Origin: Ceratotherium simum simum
Lineage: Eukaryota; Chordata; Mammalia; Perissodactyla; Rhinocerotidae
Length of the DNA: 64,000 bases
Direction of reading: 5' to 3'
Assembly (NCBI RefSeq): GCF_000283155.1
Contig: NW_004454193.1
Span: 13,355,511 to 13,419,510, forward strand
Shown: in pieces, positions 33,881 through 44,336 of the stretch
Layout of the letters: every line of letters begins with the position of its first letter
Numbering within the stretch: the stretch's first letter is position 1
Notes under the pieces: model-generated
The model's database searches: none
Seen by the model: only the letters and a program-made list of their open reading frames with translations
Told to the model about the DNA's origin: nothing
Program-made: the position numbers and the translations under genes

Positions 33881-34370
33881 TCCCCAGGAAGAGAAGTCAA
33901 TCAGAATCCTGAATGAGTTCTTCTCAGATCTAGATTCTTCTCTCAGAAGTGAGTCCAAGGGACACAAAGGTGAATCATAGTGAATCTGCTAGTTGTCCCT
34001 TTGGAACAAGAGGACTCATTATCCCAGCTTCTGAGAGTGCTATTGGCAGATAGTCCTTAGGTTAGTCCCTGTGTAAATTATCTCCATTGAAGAGAGTTCC
34101 CTCTCCCAAATTCACACCCTTTCCTGGAGCAGCTCATATTGAATGACTGATCCAATAGGGGTAGAAATACCTGGCCCTCTTGCTCCAACTGGGAATAACA
34201 CTGAATGGTCATCTGAACTTCAATATTGCACATCAATTGTCTGAAGCTTCCATTAAGACTGCATCACACATAAATTAGCCTTTTGCACAATCCTATATCT
34301 TTTCCTTCCCCCTCCATAGATTCCTCATTAACTTCCTGCATGGGAGTCTCTATCTTAGAGTCTGCCAGCC
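33881..34370 (+). repeat. Possible 3' LTR (MLT2-like) of the ERVL
   Basis: Sequence between the last pol-like motif and the L2 at 34375. The end (TGCATGGGAGTCTCTATCTT, then AGAGTCTGCC) resembles ERVL-associated LTR 3' ends. I could not identify a matching 5' LTR near 28.7 kb, so the boundaries and family are uncertain. Confidence 0.35.
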
Positions 34371-34374
34371 TGAG

Positions 34375-35020
34375 ATAGCCTCCTAATTGTTCTTCTTGCC
34401 ATCTTGCCCATTCCTTGGCCCTAATGCATGGTATACACTTGGCAACAGTAAATTATTGTTTAAAGTAAGTTATGTTATGTCTATTAAATACTTAAAGATT
34501 ACTCAAAACTTTCCAATCAATTTTAAATGTATCCCAACTCCTTACTAGGCTCTGAAGGAATGATCTCTTTTTAGGTTCTCTGACCTTATATCATATCCAT
34601 CCACTGATTTGGTCACTAAACACTAAACAGACCTCCTTCTAGTTCTAAGGACAAGTCACAATCTTTTTTCACTACAAGGCCTTTGCACACACTGTATTCT
34701 TTGCTTGGGTGATATTGTATTTTGTCCAGCTCAATCTCACCATTCATATATCAGTTCAAATATTGATTCCTTAGTGAAACCATCACAGATCACCCCATCT
34801 AAAGCAAGTCTCCTGAAATTCTATGTTAGTCCTCTATTTCTTTCCTTCACAGTAATTTTCATAGTCTGTAATTATTTCTTCTTGTTTACTTATCATCTGT
34901 CTCTCACATGATACTGTAAGCTCCAGGATACAGCATAAATTATATCTATAGTGATTGTGTATGTGCATTCACATTGTATCACAGCACATGACCCCTTTTC
35001 AATAAATATTTAGAAATTCA
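34375..35020 (+). repeat. Long L2 LINE 3' UTR, sense
   Basis: About 650 bases in L2 order: TCCCAACTCCTTACTAGGCT, CAAGGCCTTTGCACACACTG, ATATCAGTTCAAATATTGAT, AGTGAAACCATCACAGATCA, then GATACTGTAAGCTCCAGGAT and CCCTTTTCAATAAATATTTA. The 68-codon frame at 34705-34911 is contained in it. Confidence 0.7.
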
Positions 35021-35980
35021 TGTGTAAGATCAGCATAGGATGTAGTTATATCCAGCCCTGATCCCAAAAGAATTTCTTTTGTTAATACAGCCTTCCCTGA
35101 CTAATTCCTATCACGAGAGCATGAGGGTGTGGCCCATATTAGGATTTGACATAATCCTTTCACATAAACTATATGGTGAACACATCCCCTCCACTTGCAT
35201 TGCTGCGCAATGGCCAATGCCATTCCATACATGCTTTCCATGCACACAACAAAATGGACCTGAGGCTATGGATCTCTGATTGTGACAAGTCTATCAGGAC
35301 TCACATATTACCTTTGGGTTGATTATATGATTGCTCCAGACCTGGAAGACGGCTGCTCAGTACGGCCTCTAGCCATTCTCTTGTTTTGTAGTTCCTTTGC
35401 TAATACAGTAGTAATAAAATTTCTGATTGGCTGCTTGCCATGGCAACCTTATGTGATGTTCAAGTACATAGGAAATAAAGTGGAGAATTAACATTGCAGA
35501 AGAACATGGGGTTAAAGAGAAAAACACACATCTATTCTGTTTCTGTATTTCTAAAACATCCCTCCAAAATCATCAGCTGAAAACCAAAGTTATGTCCTGA
35601 TAACAATAACCATCTTTCTAGGACAAAGAGTAGTACAATGCAAACTCTTAGGTCTATAAAGCTAGAACCAACTGTGTGTATGTGTGTCTGTGTGTGTGTG
35701 TTATGCACACATTGAGTGGTTGAAATAAACCTCATAGTCTGCTCCAGTGCACCACTGTGGGGCACAGAATAGGAACAAGAAATGGTGCAGAACCCCGTGC
35801 TTGAGATGAGATGGGAAGATCAAGCTGAACAACTAGACCAGGTGCTCCCACTGATGCAGAACTAATGGAAGAGACAGAAGAGAAAATCAACAAAAAATGT
35901 AATAAGAACTTTTGTGCAATTAGATCACAAAGAGAAGTTTCTGGAATTAAAAAAGGGGGTGGAATTTAAGCTCTTCCATA
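35021..35980. other. Unassigned unique sequence
   Basis: No repeat recognised except a GT-rich patch at 35676-35701. Open frames at 35079-35279, 35282-35491 and minus 35532-35765 have no domain. Confidence 0.35.
35676..35701 (+). repeat. Short GT microsatellite
   Basis: TGTGTATGTGTGTCTGTGTG type run, imperfect. Confidence 0.88.
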
Positions 35981-35984
35981 GAAT

Positions 35985-36092
35985 TATAAACATCCTAAGG
36001 GACGAAGGGCAGGCTGTCACATTATGTTTGTAAGTCCAGTTCTCAACACAATATGTGACACATAGGGAATGCTCAATAAATGAACTGTATGG
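35985..36092 (+). repeat. L2 LINE 3' end, sense
   Basis: ATCCTAAGGGACGAAGGGCA, then CAGTTCTCAACACAATATGT, then CACATAGGGAATGCTCAATA and AATGAACTG form the sense L2 tail (gagggcaggga / cctagcacagtgcctggcacatagtaggtgctcaataaa). Confidence 0.6.
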
Positions 36093-36689
36093 AAACGATT
36101 TCTTGAGTAGGACCAGCGAGTCAGCAGCCCCCAACCCAGAGAGGTGCCTGAATAGGGCCTGTCCATATCGCACCTGAAAAAAAGCAGGCATATGGCTTTG
36201 AACAGCTTACTTTACAATGCCTTCTTCTTTTATAAGATACTTGGCCTTTTGTGAGTGGAGCTACAGCTGTCTCTGAAAATGGCAACATCTGATCCTAAGG
36301 CCTAGAATATAAAGCACTTGAAAATGTCATTCATTTAAGGTTACCCTCTGATGCTAAGAGCTTAGAAAAAAAATAATGGGCAGAACTGGCGAAGGAAAAG
36401 AACAACCAAACAACTATTTTTAAGAATATGAAGGATAGGAATGCATGCTTTATGCCAGAGACCTTTTTTTCTTGGAAGAATTTGAAATAGGTTTATTATT
36501 TTGGAAAATATGTGGTCAGCCGAAGAATAATAGAAATGATAGAATTATTTATCTCTTTCTAAAATAAATGTGACCAGGGGAATGCATGATAGATGACTGT
36601 TGTATGGCTCTAATAAATGGTAGGACCAGGATAATTGAAAATTGCAGTAGAAGTGATTTCATAGATGGAAATATGATTAAAGTGACAAT
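36093..36689. other. Unassigned unique sequence
   Basis: Nothing recognised. Confidence 0.35.
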
Positions 36690-36845
36690 TCCTTATCAGA
36701 AAATCTAGGTTCAAATCCCCACTCCACTTCTTTTTAATTATGTGATCTCATCTGCAAAATGGAGATTACAATGGCACCCTCCTCTCAGTCATTTGGTGAA
36801 TTAATAATGCATATAAAGCCTAGATATATAGGAAATAATAAATAT
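36690..36845 (-). repeat. MIR SINE, antisense
   Basis: ATCTAGGTTCAAATCCCCAC, TTATGTGATCTCATCTGCAA, AATGGAGATTACAATGGCAC and TGGTGAATTAATAATGCATA are MIR in reverse, with a gap in the middle. Confidence 0.6.
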
Positions 36846-36884
36846 CCCTACTAAGGGAAAACCTCATTTTACTGATTGGTACCT

Positions 36885-37200
36885 AGAAGCTCATTCATTA
36901 GGACATTTATGAAGCATGTCATATGTTTCAGGTATTGTGTACCTGGGGTGGGGGAATAAGAATATGATCTCTGCCTCGGTTAGAGTCACAGAGTTTTGGG
37001 TTCAAGCATGATTACAAAGACTTATGTCAGAAATATTTGCTCTAAATGAAAGGAAGGGCAAAAAGTGAGGAAGATACAGCAGTAAATGCTTAATTCTGCC
37101 TGGAGTGTTCAGGAAGAACTTTCTGGAGCAGGAGGAATATATAATCTTTGGCTTTACAGATGTGTAGAAGTTTGCTCCATTATAATGATGGGGAGGAAAT
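36885..37200 (-). repeat. L2 LINE, antisense
   Basis: GGACATTTATGAAGCATGTC, TTTCAGGTATTGTGTACCTG, GATCTCTGCCTCGGTTAGAG, then TGGAGTGTTCAGGAAGAACT loosely follow the antisense L2 order. Confidence 0.45.
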
Positions 37201-37417
37201 TCTGACCAGAAAGAAAAGCACAGTATCAACGATGTATGGCATATTAGCAACTGCAAGAACCGGGTGGGGACGTAGAGTAGAATATGTGAGCATGGGCCAG
37301 AAAGTTCTGCAGAGCCGTCTGCAGTGGGTCTTCTGTGTCAGCCTGGAGTCCTTATACTATACGAAGTTCTATACGAAGACCATAGAGAGGCAACCTTGTT
37401 TGGAGAGGAGGATTGTC

Positions 37418-37600
37418 TTTTATTTTATTTATTTTTATTTTTTAACTTTTCATATTGAAATGATCTTAGATTTCCAAAAATGCTGCAGAAAAAAAACATA
37501 GATTTTCTATATTCCCTTCATTATGTTCCCCAAATGTTAACATTTTGTATGCCCATAGCCAATTATCAAAAAAGGAAATTAATATTGACTGAGCAACATT
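37418..37600 (-). repeat. L1M 3' end, antisense
   Basis: T-rich start, then CTTTTCATATTGAAATGATC, TTAGATTTCCAAAAATGCTG, CCCCAAATGTTAACATTTTG and GCCCATAGCCAATTATCAAA. Characteristic antisense L1M 3' UTR (tttagatttacagaaaagttgc / cctaatgttaacatctt). Confidence 0.75.
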
Positions 37601-38118
37601 TTGAGAGTCTTGGCTTTAGCACATTTTAGCTGTATGACTCAACTAACATATTTGAATCTCAGTGTCTTTACAACTTGAGAATAATAACTGCTTTAGAAAT
37701 CTAATATATAACTTAAATTATACGTTGGGTAACAAATATAATATATTTTCTGGAATACAAAAAGCTTACAAACAATTGTTTAATAAGTGTTATACTTTAA
37801 AGAAATGACTGTGTGATGAGTTAGTCATAGTAAAGATGCCTCCTTAATGCCTCAATGGTAAATGTGCAAATAATAAACATGTCTGACTCACAAAAGATAG
37901 ACAGAATTTGCTGAATGTCAAAATGAAAGTACACAGGATTTTTTGAGAGATATCTGGACCTCAAACCAGCTTACTGGGAATGTTAGATTTGGGCTTCACA
38001 GGCATAATATTTCTTTTTCTATGAATTATCAGCTTTCCAATTTAGCTAATATTTTGTGAGTACAAATTCTGATTCAGGGTCTTTTTTAGACACTGAGAGT
38101 ATAATAGGCATCTTCTGA
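37601..38118. other. Unassigned AT-rich sequence
   Basis: Nothing recognised. Confidence 0.35.
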
Positions 38119-38672
38119 CATGGCTTCTGGTAATGCCCAACTTCTGACATTCACTTTGTGTAATCCCTTCCTATCCCCAAAGTATTTGCTGGACCCAGCA
38201 AATGGTTTCAATCAAATAGAATATGACAAAAGTAATGAGCCATCACTTCCGGGATTAAGTAAAAAAAGACTGAGTTCTATTTTGCTAGAACTCTCTTTCT
38301 AGCTCTTCTTGCATGCTTGTTCTTATTAAATAAGCTCCCATATTGTGAGCTGATCTGCAAAGTGGCCTCCATGTCAAGGAACTGAAGGAAGCCTCTGATC
38401 AACAGCCTTTGAGAAACTGAGACCCTGAGACCAACAATCCACGAGGAAACTAATCCTGCCAACAGCCACTTGAGTGAATTTGGAAGATCCTTCCCCAGTT
38501 GTGCCTTCAGAAGAAACACTTAATTGTATCATTGTAAAAGACTCTGAAATAAAGGACCAAGTTAAACTGTTCCTGGATTTCTGACCCACAGAAACTCTGA
38601 TAAAATAAATGTCATTTTAGGCCACTGAATTTGGAGGTAATAAGTTATATAGCAATAGATATCTAATGTAAG
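38119..38672 (+). mobile_element. MLT1-like MaLR LTR
   Basis: The 3' part reads GATTTCTGACCCACAGAAAC, AATAAATGTCATTTTAGGCC, ACTGAATTTGGAGGTAATAA and TATAGCAATAGATATCTAAT, matching the end of MaLR-type LTRs (cctgacccacagaaact / aataaatgtttattgttttaagcc / ctaagttttggggtaat). An AATAAA polyadenylation signal is at about 38604. The 5' boundary is approximate. Open frames here are LTR by-products. Confidence 0.6.
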
Positions 38673-39237
38673 TGATAAACCAGTTATATAAAGTTCCTGT
38701 TATTACGTAGCTGCTATATTGATGGAGGAGAATCATGTAAGTATCTAGGACTGCTTTCCAGGCAGAGAAATCAGTGCAGATATTTCTGACTACACCTGAG
38801 GAAACGGAATTGAAGAAAGAAAAAGTAATTTGAACCAGATAACACAGCACAAAAGGATAATACTTGCATTTGTATGCAGATTTAATAACTTTATATCCTC
38901 TTCTTTTTCTAGTGGTTTCATAAAAGGAATAAAGTAATAATAGTAAACTCATAAACAGATAATCTCAAAGCTTATAAAGAATTAGCAGATCAAATTCAGT
39001 ATTATGTATCTGAAAGGAAAAAGTGAAGGGAAACTCAAGGCAAAACATTATGGAGAGCAGAAGAAAGAGAAAGAAAGAAACAGAAGGAAAAACCAACAAC
39101 AGAAAGTAAGAAGAGGATGGATGGCTCCATTTTGGGGTGAAGTCAGAAGTAGTGCTAGACCCTCTCAATACTGAGGGATTTTAGTACATTTTTATCCTTG
39201 TACAGAAAAGTTCAGTGAGCCTGTGTGTGTATGTGTG
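38673..39237. other. Unassigned unique sequence
   Basis: A 111-codon minus frame (38617-38952) overlaps the LTR end and this block and has no domain. No repeat recognised. Confidence 0.35.
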
Positions 39238-39306
39238 GGGAGAGAGAGAGAGAAAAGAAGAGAGAGATTCTCCTTTTCCTTTTTCTTTCTTTCTCTCTTT
39301 TTTTTA
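39238..39306. repeat. Adjoining purine and pyrimidine tracts
   Basis: A GA-rich purine run (39239-39268, with GGGAGAGAGAGAGAGAAAAG) is followed at once by a pyrimidine run (39269-39306, with CTTTCTTTCTCTC). The halves are roughly complementary and could pair as a hairpin. Confidence 0.85.
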
Positions 39307-39317
39307 TAGAGGTATTG

Positions 39318-39842
39318 GATGGTTAATTTTATGTGTCAACTTGAATGGCCTAAGGGACACCAGATAGCCGGTAAAACATCATTTCCGGGTGTGTCTGTGA
39401 GGGTGTTTCTGGAAGAGATTAGCATTTAATTCAGTAGACTGAGTAAAGAGATCTGTCTGTGCCAGTGTGGGCGGGTACCATCCAATCTTTTGGGGCCTGA
39501 ATGGAACAAAAAGGTGAAGGAAGGAAGGACAAATTCTTTCTCTCTTTTGGGATGGCCATCTTCTCCTGCCCTCAGACATCAGAGCTCTTGGTTCCCGGGC
39601 CTTGAACTCTGAGACTTACACCCTCAGCTCCCCTGGCTCTCAGCTCTTTGGGCTTGGACTGAATTACACTACTGGCTTTCCTGATTCTCCAGCTTGCAGA
39701 TGGCAGATTGTGGGACTTCTCAGCATCCATACCTGTGTGAGCCAATTCCTATAGTAATAAATTTCTATACTACCAATATCTATCTATCTATCTATCATCT
39801 ATCTCCTATTGGTTCTGTTTCTCTGCAGAACTCTGACTAATA
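39318..39842 (+). mobile_element. LTR-like interspersed repeat, near full length
   Basis: Begins TGGATGGTTAATTTTATGTG and ends CTCTGACTAATAA. In between are ATCAACTTG-type, TGTGTCTGTGAGGGTGTTTC and GGCCTGAATGGAACAAAAAG blocks, then AGCCAATTCCTATAGTAATA with an AATAAA signal, and a TATC microsatellite at 39776-39800. The near TG...CA ends and polyA signal fit a solo LTR. A second copy is at 43647-44092 and an end fragment at 11744-11820. I do not assign the family name with certainty. Confidence 0.65.
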
Positions 39843-40785
39843 AAGTTATTGTTTACATAATGCTCATAACACTTGCGGCCTCACAATACCTGCAACTGAA
39901 AATAGGAGACCAAGTGATACAATCGGACATCATTTAGTTCGGTAAATTTAACATGTTGTTTTGTTTCTAGCCACAGAACTGTCATCTAATTGGCCATTTA
40001 TATGCATAGTTAGTCACTAAAACCAAAAAAAAAAAAAAAAAACCAGAACTAAGATGAGGCTGAAGAGGAGGGAGCAGAGACACAGAGCCTTCCCAGTCTC
40101 CTCTGCCCACAAAGCGGTTCCAAGCGTCAGTCTACAGTGACCGATCTGCCTCAGTACCCAACTCTTCAATGTCTTCTCAAAACCAAGAGGAAATTTGACT
40201 TCACTTGTTTGTACAGGAAAATACTCTCCAGGATGTCCTGACCTCTTTGGAAAAATGCAGAAATTCTGACATTTTAAAGGTTAGCTTTATATTGTACTTG
40301 GCACAATATACTTTAGGGAGTAGTTAGCTAGTATTATCCAAGCTGCCTAAAATCTCAAAGGTCATGTTGGACCACATGTTCCCTCCCCGGCCTGTGTTCT
40401 TGCTCACACACACCTGTCTCTATTCCACCTGCACAGCAGGAATACTTCCTCCATGAAAAATGGGAACGTAGCATACACCTTCTACAAATCTTAGACCATA
40501 GCACACTGTTTTTGGGAGAAAGAATTCCTAACATACTTGGAATCTGAGCATGACTTACGTTCCCCTTTTGAGCCTTGTGTTTAATAGATGGGCTATTTGC
40601 ACTTTTGGAGAGAGAGTACATTTCGCTTTTCTAATCAATGTTTGTGACTCTTGCTTTACCTCCTTTGTGAAGAAATCTTTTTCTCCTTCCATCTGCTCTA
40701 TCAACCAATCACCAAGGGCACTTCAAATGAATGACTCGCCCTGAGATGAAAGCTATTAATTAATCCAAAATTAATCCAGAAATTC
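39843..40785. other. Unassigned unique sequence with a poly(A) patch
   Basis: An A-run at about 40026-40042 is the only simple feature. Open frames at minus 40355-40621 and plus 40550-40744 have no domain. Confidence 0.35.
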
Positions 40786-41225
40786 TGATATTTTTGTTTA
40801 TTTATTTATTTATTTTTTGTAATGCAGTAACATTGGTTTACAACACTATATAAATTTCAGGCCTACACCATTACATTTCAATTTCTGTATAGATTACATC
40901 ATATTCACCATCCAAAGACTAATTACAATCCATCACCACACACATGTGCCTAATCACTCCTTTCACCCTCCTCCCTCCCCCCTTCCCCTCTGGTAACCAC
41001 CAATCCAATCTCTGTCTCTATGTGTTTGTTTGTTGTTGTTTTTATCTTCTACTTATGAGTGAGATCATATGGTATTTGACTTTTTCCCTCTGACTTATTT
41101 TGCTTAGCATAATACCTTCAAGGTCCATCCATGTTGACACAAATGGCTGGATTTCATCGTTTCTTATGGCTGGGTAGTGTTCCATTGTCTATCTATACCA
41201 CATCTTCTTTATCCATTTGTCCCTT
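40786..41225 (-). mobile_element. Lineage-type L1 3' end, antisense
   Basis: The plus strand opens with TTTATTTATTTATTTATTTT (reverse of the tail), then GCAGTAACATTGGTTTACAA, CAATCCATCACCACACACAT, GGTAACCACCAATCCAATCT, ACTTATGAGTGAGATCATAT and GGTCCATCCATGTTGACACA. This 3' UTR is much less decayed than the L1M copies and fits the younger L1 of the horse lineage. 5'-truncated at about 41225. Confidence 0.85.
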
Positions 41226-42059
41226 TCTAATAGGAATGTCCCTAGTGGGGGCCTTCTTTTTTTTTTTTAATGAGATATTTGGCATTCTAAGTTTCCAGGT
41301 GCCCTTTTCCAATTTGAAGTGGCAACATGAAAAGTCTTAGTTTATAATGGATACCTTTTTCTTGAGGATAAAGTGAACTTTTTATAAGGAATTGTTCTCG
41401 TAAGATTCTGTTAGCTCAGGAAGGGTCCAAATTTCCCAAGTCTCCCAAAGACAGGTAGTAGAAATTTTACATTTCAAAATCCATTTTGAAAATTACCAGT
41501 GGATCTGAAGAACCAGATACTTTAAGGTGATTTGATTTATTTAATAGCTGCTCCTGGGATTTGAATATCAGTTTCAAAACACGTTTAGAACTAGTAAGTT
41601 AGCACATTAGGTGAACTGATTCCTTTCAGCAACTTTTAAATAAGAATAAAAATAATCTCAATATCTTATGGTCTGTGGCTTTGAAAAATGCTTACATTTC
41701 ATTATTGTAGTATTCACTCTCCTTTGCATTTATGAATATTCTAGGAGCAACAGGGCAGAAGTTGGACTTTAAAAAAGTTGATCTCTATTTACATTCCATT
41801 TGAATAAGCTTCTATTTAAACAGAGAAAGTAGGTTTCCAATTTTAAAACACGAATGAATAATAAAAATGAAGATAATGCTATGTATATTCTATTTGGTGC
41901 TAATGTGGAATGCTATTGGAGGGGTTTCTTCGTCATTTTAATACCTGGAGGCTTTTTTTTTTTTAACAATCTCTGCCACCTGTATTCTGTTTGAGATCTA
42001 ATCATTCAATGTCTACAAACAAGTGATAACATTATTATGCATTTTTGTTAACTTTCACT
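41226..42059. other. Unassigned unique sequence
   Basis: AT-rich, nothing recognised. Confidence 0.35.
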
Positions 42060-42450
42060 CTTTACAAGAGTGACAAATATTCCTTTTCTTAGGTCCAATA
42101 GCTCAGGCTGGGCACCAGTGGACTCATTACAATTCCATTAATCAGCAGAGGCCTCCTGAGAGTCTAGCTTTTTAAAGCCCCTGTCTTTTATATCTCACTG
42201 GATTTTCCCAACAAAAGCCACGCTGTTTGTTATCTTTTTCATTTTACCATTCCCTTTTAAAAAAGAAACAATGAAAACAAAATCCTGAGATTAGGTTGGT
42301 GATATCAAAATGATTCTGACAGCCAGCGACAATGCTGCCAACCTGAAACGGGCTGCTTACATTATTTATGAGCATTAAATGTCACCAATTTCCCCTTCAT
42401 CAGATAATTTCAGGAGACATAACCAATTCTGTGGAGCAAGAGGGAATATT
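42060..42450. other. Repeat-free block, possible conserved non-coding DNA
   Basis: No repeat signature. Contains ATTCCATTAATCAGC, TTTTATATCTC, and AAAGCCACGCTGTTTG with retained CpGs, and ACATTATTTATGAGCATTAA. The low-repeat, homeobox-site-rich look suggests possible regulatory DNA. This is inference only. Confidence 0.25.
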
Positions 42451-43646
42451 TGTACATGTGCAGCCGCCTCCACCGCCCCTCCCCACACCAGCCCTTCCGT
42501 ATATCACACTGGCTCTGTGTCAAATTCTCCTCCCTGGGAAGACAACAGGTGCACCTGATCATGCTTCAAGTTTCACTACAAGTCTCAGATCAGGTCGCTT
42601 GATAGGGATGTCAAGTGTGTTCTAAACCAAATGGGACCCTCTGGAATGTGAAATCATTAGAAAGTCAACTAATTTTTCTTTTTTTACTTCTGTTTCCCAT
42701 GTTCCCTTTAGAAGTCAATTATCAGAGGTAAATTAGCAGAAGTTGAAAGGAAAGACAGTATCCCTCTGGCTCCATGATCTATTGATTGCTTTGGTGGCTG
42801 GGAAGGAGGGACTCAAATAATGAGGGGAATGAACACAATCCATGTCACTGGGATTATCAGTGTGAGAGGGAGATGGGAGTCAGCTATTGAGGAATATTTA
42901 ACTAACATTTACCAGGTAGTCTGAGTTTTTTCAAAGCTCTAATTGCTAAGTAGTGACGTACCAATTAATTTCATATCACACTGGCTTTTATACTCTCATT
43001 CATCCAAGTTGAGCAGTGAGGTATGTTTAAAAACCAAGCATCCTATGACAGAGATCTTTTGGGAGAGGTTTTTGCTCTATCATTCAGTGTTCTGTCCTTA
43101 GCAGTTGAAAGGGTTCTAGAGTTCTTGTGGAACTGGTTTGAACTTCTGATTATAAATCAGGTGTCTGAGGACCAAAGAGGTTTTCGTAAGGTTAATGTTT
43201 TCACACTTCTGGAGAGCCGAAATGGGGCTATCAACATAGGCTGTCTTGGCCTTGCATTCTTTCAATTCAACTAGAACTTAAAACAGCAACAATTTCTCCT
43301 TCACCTACTGCACAGGAAGAGAATTATGTTTCTGCCATCACTAAGAACGACATACACGTTTCAAAGATATTCATCAAATGCTAGATATTACAATAGGTGT
43401 TTGCTTATAAAAATGAGTAGGTCATCTAAAAGCTGACTTCTGGAAGAGGAGCTTTAGTCAACTGGAAAAGAATTAGGGTAGTGGTAGAGGTAGAACTAGA
43501 TTTGAAATGGATGGTGCAAAACGTATTTACTATCGTAAGTAACCCCCTTACTCCATCCATTGGTTCATACAGAGTTCATTTCAGATTACCTATTGGACAT
43601 TAGTTTTATTTTTTCTACTTTCACTTTTTGGATTGTTTGTTTCGTA
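42451..43646. other. Unassigned unique sequence
   Basis: Two plus-strand frames of 85 and 83 codons (42368-42625 and 43023-43274) show no domain, and no splice-flanked exon is evident. Confidence 0.35.
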
Positions 43647-44092
43647 TTTAGTCAGAGTTTTCCAATAGGAGAATATATACATACAAGTATTATGAGAAAT
43701 TGGCTCAAGTCATTATAGAGGCTGAGAAGTCCCACAACCTGCCATCTGCAAGCTAGAGACCCAGGAAAGCCAGTGGTGTAATTCCAATCTGAGTCAGAAA
43801 GCCTGAGAGCCAGGGGAGCCAGTGATATAAATCCCAGTCCAAGGGCAGGAATAATTTCCAGTAGGCAGGCAGGAGAAGAATGAATCCTCTATTCCTCTGT
43901 CTTTTTGTTCTATTCAGGCCCTCAACAGATTGGATGATCCCCACTCACACTGGGGAGGGCAATCTACTTTCCTGAGTCTACCAATTAAAATGCTAATCTC
44001 ATGTAGAAACATCCTCACAGACACACCTAGAAATAATGCTTAATCTGAGTACACTGTGGCCCAAATTGACACATAAAATTAACCATCACAGC
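43647..44092 (-). mobile_element. LTR-like interspersed repeat, antisense copy
   Basis: Same family as 39318-39842 in reverse: ATTTAGTCAGAGTTTTCCAA, AGAAATTGGCTCAAGTCATT, GAGGCTGAGAAGTCCCACAA, TTTTTGTTCTATTCAGGCCC, CACAGACACACCTAGAAATA and ACATAAAATTAACCATCACA. A short internal deletion near 43655 has removed part of the GGTTCTCCAGAGAAACAGAA-type end. Confidence 0.7.
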
Positions 44093-44271
44093 CTTTCACC
44101 CTAGTCCTAATACCTCCTTTTGGTCGCAGGCTCCATCCCAGGGAGGCAGTCCTCATACGTAGCTTATATAACTGTAGAAATCCTTAAGACCTTCTAATTC
44201 TTCAGAGTGAGATATATACAAGAACAGCAATCAACTCTACATTGTATAGGAGTTGTGACAACAATTTTGTT

Positions 44272-44336
44272 ATCATTATCATCATTAACATAACTAATGT
44301 TTACTGAGGAAAGCCATCTAAGCACTTTAGAAAACA
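44272..44336 (+). repeat. MIR SINE, 5' part (split by L1)
   Basis: ATAACTAATGTTTACTGAGG then TCTAAGCACTTTAGAAAACA matches the MIR 5' core. The MIR resumes at 45618 after 1.28 kb of L1 sequence. Confidence 0.65.

Noticed and set aside
37358..37382. Two direct copies of TATACGAAG, the first extending to match 12 of 13 bases of a lox half-site
   Set aside because: The half-sites are in direct, not inverted, orientation with no proper spacer. A mammalian chromosome has no Cre partner. A 12-base slippage duplication explains it.
37148..37501. 117-codon plus-strand frame
   Set aside because: It spans an L2-like segment and runs into the antisense L1M T-rich end (the F/Y-rich C-terminus), so it is a repeat by-product.
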